Assembly (NCBI GenBank): GCA_903906315.1
Contig: CAIVJW010000244.1
Span: 1-64,000, forward strand
Reading direction: 5' to 3'
Source: an uncultured delta proteobacterium
Lineage (GTDB): Bacteria > Myxococcota_A > Polyangia > Polyangiales > Polyangiaceae
DNA length: 64,000 nt
In this document: in pieces, positions 59,588 to 64,000 of the stretch
Position numbering within the stretch: position 1 is the first letter of the stretch
How the letters are laid out: every line of letters begins with the position of its first letter
The notes under the pieces: generated by a model
Databases searched by the model: none
Seen by the model: the letters and a program-made list of their open reading frames with translations, nothing else
Told to the model about the DNA's origin: nothing
Position numbers and translations under genes: made by a program

Positions 59588-61771
59588 TCAGTACGAGCAG
59601 TAGTTCTGCCCCGGCGTGTCGTGACACGTCGCCCCGCCCAGGCAGAGCCCGCTGCACGACAACGCGCCACCGGGACACTGGCAGTTGCAATAGGACCCGA
59701 CTGCGGTGGTGTAGCAGGTGGCCCCGCTCCCGTAGCCGTCGGTCACGCACTCCGCATTGGAGAAGCACGTGCAGCCGTACTCGCCCGCGACGGGGTTGCC
59801 GCACGCGCGGCCATTGCCACAGACGACGCCGCACGAGCCGCAGTGGCTCGTCGATGCCTTCGCGACGCAGCTGCCGCTGCAGCAGTAGTTGTTGCCGCCG
59901 CACGACGTGCCCGCCGCGACCGCGCGGGTGCAGCTCTGCGTGCCCGTCGTCTTCACCGATCCGCACGCGCCGGCCGCGCAGGCGTAGGCGGTCACGGAGC
60001 GGCTCTGCGTGCCGGTCGCGTCGCACGCGCTCGAGTAGCCGCCGCACGCGCCCCAGGCGCCGTAGACCGTGGCGCCGCACGCGACGCCCTCGGTGGCCCG
60101 CGCGCAGGCCTGCGTGTCGGTGGTGGCGACGTCCGCGCAGGCGCCGGCGGCGCACGTCGGGGTCGTGACGGCGCGGGTCTGGGTACCGCCCGTGGCGCAG
60201 GAGCTCGCGAAGCCGCCGCACGCGCCCCAGGCGCCGAGCGCAACCGGGCCGCAGACCGATCCCTCGGTCACGCGCGCGCACGCCTGCGTCTCGGTCGACA
60301 CGGCCGGGGCGCACGTGCCTCCCTTGCACGCCGGCACGGTCACGGTGCGGGTCTGCGTGCCCTCGGTCGCGCACGCGTCCGCGAAGCCGCCGCACGCGCT
60401 CCAGTCGCCGTGGCTCGGACCCCCGCAGTCCGGGTCGACGAGGCATCCGACGCACGCCTTGCCCGGCTCGTCGCAGAAGTTCGCGCAGGGCGACCCCGGG
60501 TGAACCGAACACGCCCCGGCCTCGCAGACGTCGAGGCCGTTGCAGAAGAGGGCGTCGTCGCATCCGGCCGTGTTGTTCGCGTGCGCACAGCCCTTCTTCG
60601 CGTCGCAGGCGTCGTCCGTGCACGGGTTGTGGTCATCGCAACCGACGGCCGCGCCCGGCTTGCACGCGCCACCGGCGCAGCGGTCGCCCGCCGTGCACGC
60701 GTCGCCGTCCTCGCACGCGGCGACGTTCGGCGCGTGCAGGCAGCCCTTCGTCGCGTCGCACTCATCGTCGGTGCACGGGTCCTGATCGTCGCAGCCCACG
60801 GCCGCGCCCGGCCTGCACGCGCCGCCCTGGCACACGTCGCCGTCGGTGCACGCGTCGAGGTCGTCGCACGGCGCCGTGTTGCCCGCGTGCGAGCAGCCCT
60901 TCTGCGGGTCGCAGGCGTCGTCCGTGCACGGGTCGTCGTCCTCGCACGAGACGGATCCGCCGCCGGTGCAGGCGTGGGCGGCGCAGCTCTCGCCCGTGGT
61001 GCACGCGTCCCCGTCCTCGCAGCCCTGACCGGCGCAGTCGTCGTCGAGGCAGTCGACGCGCCCGTCGCAGTCGTCGTCGCGGCCATCGCCGCACGCGGCC
61101 TCGGCGTCGCCGACCTTGACGCAGCCGGGCGGGCCGCCCGTGGCGAGGCAGCCGTCGGTCGGGTTGCAGGTCGATCCCTCCTCGCACAGGCCGTCATTGG
61201 GCGGGAAGAGGCACACGCCGTGATCGCACTTCGGCGCGAGGCAGCGGTTCTCCGTGCGGCAGCTCCCCTCGCTCGTGCACTCGGCCGAAGGGCAGCTCTC
61301 GGGCGTCTCGGGCGTGCACTCGGGCGCGGCGCACCGGCCGGCGACGCAGGTCGTCGCGGCAGGATCGCCGTCGGGCAGGGGGCACGTCACGCCCGCGCAG
61401 CTGCGCGTCACGACGACCGTGAGCGCGTAGTCCTTCTTCAGCGCGATGCGCGAGAGCCGCGACACGAGCGGCGCGCCGTCGATCGCGAGGAGCTGCACGC
61501 GCACGAGCGGGCTGCCCTCGGCGAGGTCGCCGAAGTCGGCGATGCGGGTGCCGGCCACGTAGTCCGAGGCCGGCTCGCTCGCGCCGTGATCGGTGGTGAG
61601 GCCGTCGTCGACCTCGGTGACGACCCGCCCGAACTCGACGCCCGGCACCAGATCGGTGCGGAGATCGACGCTGAGCGCGTAGGTGGTGGCCCCCCCGCAC
61701 GAGGCCGCGAAGGTCGCGGTCGCGCCGATCGCGACGGCGAAGCTGAGCCAGCGAACGGCCCGACGCACCAT
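59588..61771 (-). CDS. Cys-rich lipoprotein with TSP1-like and CDD-type repeats
   Basis: 727 residues. Signal with lipobox FAASC (Cys about 25), about 90 residues of beta-rich domain, then dense Cys repeats: three or four units of DPCTDDACDPQKGC-type (with CDDxDxCTDD), followed by three thrombospondin type 1-like segments (GDWSACGGFADAC, GAWGACGGFASSC, GAWGACGGYSSAC, each with TQTR or TQSR). It ends in more Cys clusters (CSGSCVAKAS, CNCQCPGG). Outer-surface adhesive or matrix role is likely; TSP1-like repeats in bacteria are seen in myxobacteria and relatives. No MYXO-CTERM tail. Confidence 0.8.
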   Translation of the reverse strand: MVRRAVRWLSFAVAIGATATFAASCGGATTYALSVDLRTDLVPGVEFGRVVTEVDDGLTTDHGASEPASDYVAGTRIADFGDLAEGSPLVRVQLLAIDGAPLVSRLSRIALKKDYALTVVVTRSCAGVTCPLPDGDPAATTCVAGRCAAPECTPETPESCPSAECTSEGSCRTENRCLAPKCDHGVCLFPPNDGLCEEGSTCNPTDGCLATGGPPGCVKVGDAEAACGDGRDDDCDGRVDCLDDDCAGQGCEDGDACTTGESCAAHACTGGGSVSCEDDDPCTDDACDPQKGCSHAGNTAPCDDLDACTDGDVCQGGACRPGAAVGCDDQDPCTDDECDATKGCLHAPNVAACEDGDACTAGDRCAGGACKPGAAVGCDDHNPCTDDACDAKKGCAHANNTAGCDDALFCNGLDVCEAGACSVHPGSPCANFCDEPGKACVGCLVDPDCGGPSHGDWSACGGFADACATEGTQTRTVTVPACKGGTCAPAVSTETQACARVTEGSVCGPVALGAWGACGGFASSCATGGTQTRAVTTPTCAAGACADVATTDTQACARATEGVACGATVYGAWGACGGYSSACDATGTQSRSVTAYACAAGACGSVKTTGTQSCTRAVAAGTSCGGNNYCCSGSCVAKASTSHCGSCGVVCGNGRACGNPVAGEYGCTCFSNAECVTDGYGSGATCYTTAVGSYCNCQCPGGALSCSGLCLGGATCHDTPGQNYCSY

Positions 61772-61991
61772 GCGCGCAGGGTATCACGGCCCTCGATGCG
61801 GGCCGCAGCGCGGCGCAGCGCGGCGACGTGCGCGGGGATCACGGCGGGCGCGTCACGACGGATCGCCTCGGCGGCGGGCACCGCGGCGCCGGAGCGACGG
61901 CTGGCGGCGCGAGCGCGGCCACCGGGCTCGCGCGGTGGTACAAGGGATCGACCTCCCACGGGACCGGCGCGCGCGGTCACCACCGACCGAC

Positions 61992-62798
61992 GTGACCACG
62001 CCCCCCGAACCAAGCCCCGCGCCACCGATCGATCCCGTCGCGGAGCCCGGCGCCGCCGCGGCCGATGGCGCGCCCTCGCTCGCAACCCCGGGGCCGGACG
62101 CGCCGCGCGAGGCGAGGCGCCGCGGGATCGCCGCCGCCGCGATCACGACCCTGGTCGTCACGGCCGTCTCCTGGGTCGCCCCGGAGAAGCACGCGGCCAC
62201 GCTGGTCGGGCTCGCCTTCCTGACCGCGACGTGGTGGCTCGTCGTCCGGCATGACGAGGGCGTGATCCGCGCGTACGGCCTCTCGCTCGGCGGCCTCCTC
62301 GAGCCGGTCGCGATCGACCCGCGACGCCTGGCCCGCGACGCGCTCGTCGCTCTCGCCTGGGCGTTCGGGATCGCGATCCTGTTCTTCCCGCCGTTCTGGG
62401 TCGGCTACCGCGCGTGGTGGCACGCGACCGCGCCGTTTCACCTCCGCGCGCCCGCGTCGATCGCCGACGACGTCGCCGGCCAGCTGCTCGTCATCGCCCT
62501 GCCCGAGGAGGCCTTCTTCCGCGGCTTCCTGCAGACCGAGCTCGATCGCGCGTGGCGGCCGCGCGTGCGCGTCCTCGGCGCCGACCTCGGCCCCGGCCTC
62601 CTCGTCTCGGCCGCGATCTTCGCCGTCGGGCACCTCCTCACGACGCCGCACCCGAGCCGCCTCGCGGTCTTCTTCCCCGCGCTCGTCTTCGGTTGGCTCC
62701 GCGCGCGCACCGGGGGCGTCGGCGCGGGCATCGTCTTCCACGCCCTCTGCAACCTCTTCTCGGCCACGCTCGGGCGCGGCTACGGACTCGCAGGCTGA
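61992..62798 (+). CDS. CPBP-family intramembrane protease, myxosortase-like candidate
   Basis: 268 residues from a GTG, with an N-terminal Pro/Ala-rich tail and several hydrophobic helices. The ABI/CPBP signature is clear: PEEAFFRGFLQTELDR (EExxxR), then AAIFAVGHLLTTPHPS (FxxxH) and GIVFHALCNLFS (HxxxN/D). This family includes CAAX prenyl proteases and the enzymes proposed as myxosortases (which cut the MYXO-CTERM tail). A MYXO-CTERM-like protein is encoded at 38521-41412, but that link is inference. The next gene begins inside the stop (TGATG). Confidence 0.8.
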   Translation: MTTPPEPSPAPPIDPVAEPGAAAADGAPSLATPGPDAPREARRRGIAAAAITTLVVTAVSWVAPEKHAATLVGLAFLTATWWLVVRHDEGVIRAYGLSLGGLLEPVAIDPRRLARDALVALAWAFGIAILFFPPFWVGYRAWWHATAPFHLRAPASIADDVAGQLLVIALPEEAFFRGFLQTELDRAWRPRVRVLGADLGPGLLVSAAIFAVGHLLTTPHPSRLAVFFPALVFGWLRARTGGVGAGIVFHALCNLFSATLGRGYGLAG

Positions 62799-63448
62799 TG
62801 CGCGCTGCCCTCTTCGACATGGACCGCACGCTGCTCCGCAAGGAGACGGCGAGCCTGTACGTCCGCTACCAGGTCGCGATCGGCGAGGCGACGCTCGGCG
62901 ACCTCGCCAAGACGCTCTACTGGGTCGGCAAGTACACCCTCGGCCTGCTCGACGCCGAGAAGGTCGCCGCCGAGGCGCTCCTCGGGCTGCGCGGCATGAC
63001 CGAGACGAGCATGGCCGCGCGCTGCGACGACTGGTTCGGCGGCTGGGTCGAGCACCACATCACCGACGGCGGCCGGCAGGCCGTGCGGCGCCACCGCGAC
63101 GCGGGCGACCTCTGCGCGATCGTGACCGGCGCGTCCCCCTACGCCGCGCGGCCGCTCGCGCGCCGGCTCGACATCGACCACCTCGTGTCGAGCGAGTTCG
63201 AGGTCGACGACCGCGGCGTCTTCACCGGCCGGCCCGTCGCGCCGCTCGCGTTCGGCGAGGGCAAGCTGCGCCGCGCCGAGCGGCTCGCCGACGAGCTCGG
63301 CTTCCGGCTCGAGGACGCGACCTTCTACACCGACAGCGTGAGCGATCTGCCCCTGCTCGAGCGCGTCGCGGTGCCCGTCGCGGTGGCGCCCGACCCGCGC
63401 CTCCGCCGCATCGCGCTCCACCGCGGCTGGCGCATCGAGATCTGGTAG
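62798..63448 (+). CDS. HAD-superfamily phosphatase (HAD-IB/SerB-like)
   Basis: 216 residues. HAD motif I FDMDRTLL (DxD), motif II VTGAS, motif III Lys near KLRRAERL, motif IV TDSVSDLPLLE. The C1 cap region and length fit the HAD-IB family (SerB-like, PSPase-like or lipid-phosphate phosphatases). Shares one base with the upstream protease (TGATG), so co-translated. Substrate unknown. Confidence 0.88.
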   Translation: MRAALFDMDRTLLRKETASLYVRYQVAIGEATLGDLAKTLYWVGKYTLGLLDAEKVAAEALLGLRGMTETSMAARCDDWFGGWVEHHITDGGRQAVRRHRDAGDLCAIVTGASPYAARPLARRLDIDHLVSSEFEVDDRGVFTGRPVAPLAFGEGKLRRAERLADELGFRLEDATFYTDSVSDLPLLERVAVPVAVAPDPRLRRIALHRGWRIEIW

Positions 63449-63558
63449 CCGACACACCGAATCGGCCTGCCGACCGGGAACGCAGAGGCTGCGCGCCGAA
63501 GCGTCGTCAGCCGCTCCGTTTCGGCGCGAAGCCCCAGGAATCCCATCGGCACGACCGC

Positions 63559-63574
63559 GGGCACACCGTCTGCT
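63559..63574 (+). promoter_or_regulatory. candidate sigma-54 promoter for the HoxF-like gene
   Basis: GGGCAC, five bases, CTGCT matches TGGCAC-N5-TTGCT at all but two positions with the required GG-N10-GC spacing. The start site would be about 75 bases before the ATG at 63660. Sigma-54 promoters drive hydrogenase operons in other proteobacteria, but GC-rich DNA yields chance matches. Confidence 0.3.
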
Positions 63575-63659
63575 TGCCTGCGATCGCGACTCGAACCGCG
63601 CCGCCCGACGGGGTCCTCTGCTCCCGTCCTCGAGCGCGCGGATTGCTCGGGAGAAACCG

Positions 63660-64000
63660 ATGTCCGGCGACGTGAGCGCAGTCCTCGCGAAGCACCAGCA
63701 CGACCCGACACGGCTCGTGCAGATCCTGCGGGACCTGATGGCCGCGCAGCGGCACCTCACGCCGCAGGATCTGACCGCGATAGCCAAGGGGCTCGCCTTG
63801 CCCCGCGGTCGCGTGGAGGGCGTCGCAGGCTTCTACTCGTTCTTCGCGACCGAGCCGCGCGGCGCCTACCGCGTCCTCTTCAGCGACAGCATCACCGACC
63901 GCATGGCCGGCAGCGTCGAGCTCCGGCAGCGCCTGCTCGACGCCTTCCACCTGAGGCTCGGCGAGGTCTCGCGCGACGGCCTGCTCAGCGTCGACGTCAC
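63660..64000 (+). CDS. hoxF: HoxF-like NAD-reducing hydrogenase diaphorase subunit (5' part)
   Basis: 113 codons to the window edge, SD GGGAGA. A NuoE-like thioredoxin domain: TRLVQILRDLMAAQRHLT, LALPRGRVEGVAGFYSFF, PRGAYRVLF, LRLGEVSRDGLLSV. The position that carries the first [2Fe-2S] Cys pair in NuoE (CxGTAC) here reads SDSITDRM, with no Cys. That loss is the hallmark of the N-terminal domain of HoxF of bidirectional [NiFe] hydrogenases, which keeps the fold but not the cluster. The missing part should then carry a NuoF-like FMN/NADH domain. A plain NuoE or formate dehydrogenase gamma subunit is less likely. Likely start of a hydrogenase operon extending off the window. Confidence 0.65.
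   Translation, partial: MSGDVSAVLAKHQHDPTRLVQILRDLMAAQRHLTPQDLTAIAKGLALPRGRVEGVAGFYSFFATEPRGAYRVLFSDSITDRMAGSVELRQRLLDAFHLRLGEVSRDGLLSVDV

Noticed and set aside
1-64000. Search for tRNA, rRNA, riboswitch or IS transposase genes
   Set aside because: I saw no T-loop plus acceptor-stem arrangement, no rRNA-like conserved blocks and no DDE-type transposase motifs. A short or divergent element could still be missed by eye.

Overview
The window is GC-rich bacterial DNA (visibly about 70% G+C, with strong third-position G/C bias). Its gene content points to a myxobacterium (Myxococcota, most likely the Polyangia side). It carries four Hanks-type Ser/Thr kinases, many Cys-rich or low-complexity surface lipoproteins, a MYXO-CTERM-like sorting tail, an IgGFc-binding-like adhesin and eukaryote-like repeat proteins. 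I assign no species. I see no rRNA, tRNA, CRISPR array, IS transposase or phage gene.

Layout, left to right. (1) 1-4520: 3' part of a Ser/Thr kinase (minus), a relic with a nucleotidyltransferase-like motif, a VWA lipoprotein and an M15/extensin-like protein. (2) 4751-10590: a complete HME-RND heavy-metal efflux operon (outer-membrane factor, adaptor, permease) whose DFG...DGA...E motif fits Czc/Cnr-type metals rather than Cu/Ag. (3) 10591-15088: an HD phosphohydrolase and a YbjN-like protein (minus), two tandem Ser/Thr kinases and a lipoprotein (plus). (4) 15255-20846: IgGFc-binding-like adhesin, outer-membrane protein, UvrD helicase, then a roughly 190-bp MITE-like element. (5) 21042-24933: an operon tetR - glycyl radical enzyme - activase, with an operator-like inverted repeat just upstream of tetR. 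(6) 25065-33465: beta-barrel proteins, a GDPD-like lipoprotein and a sulfur/persulfide group (TlpA-like thioredoxin, CoA-disulfide/persulfide reductase-rhodanese fusion, rhodanese-like lipoprotein, class-V aminotransferase/desulfurase), then an M23 peptidase. (7) 33526-42877: PPIase lipoproteins, a decaheme OmcA/MtrC-like cytochrome on a collagen-like stalk, and a 963-aa Cys-rich repeat protein. (8) 42927-50091: a PLP-enzyme/GMC-small-subunit fusion coupled to a GMC oxidoreductase, a CBS protein, and 2-oxoacid:ferredoxin oxidoreductase (korAB). (9) 50267-59502: a TIGR02757 protein, an HpcH/HpaI lyase, a relic of mesaconyl-CoA hydratase, a broken membrane-protein gene, a hybrid histidine kinase, a hemolysin III-type membrane protein, intact mesaconyl-CoA hydratase, methylmalonyl-CoA-type epimerase and a kinase. 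(10) 59588-64000: a Cys-rich TSP1-like lipoprotein, a CPBP protease of the type proposed as myxosortase, a HAD phosphatase, and the first 113 codons of a HoxF-like hydrogenase diaphorase subunit.

Together, the glycyl radical enzyme, KorAB, the surface decaheme cytochrome and the HoxF-like start suggest a facultatively anaerobic, metal- or H2-active lifestyle, unusual for classical aerobic myxobacteria. The HpcH lyase, mesaconyl-CoA hydratase and epimerase look like part of the ethylmalonyl-CoA (glyoxylate-forming) pathway, split by a rearrangement that left a partial hydratase copy. The CPBP protease and the MYXO-CTERM protein are a plausible enzyme-substrate pair.
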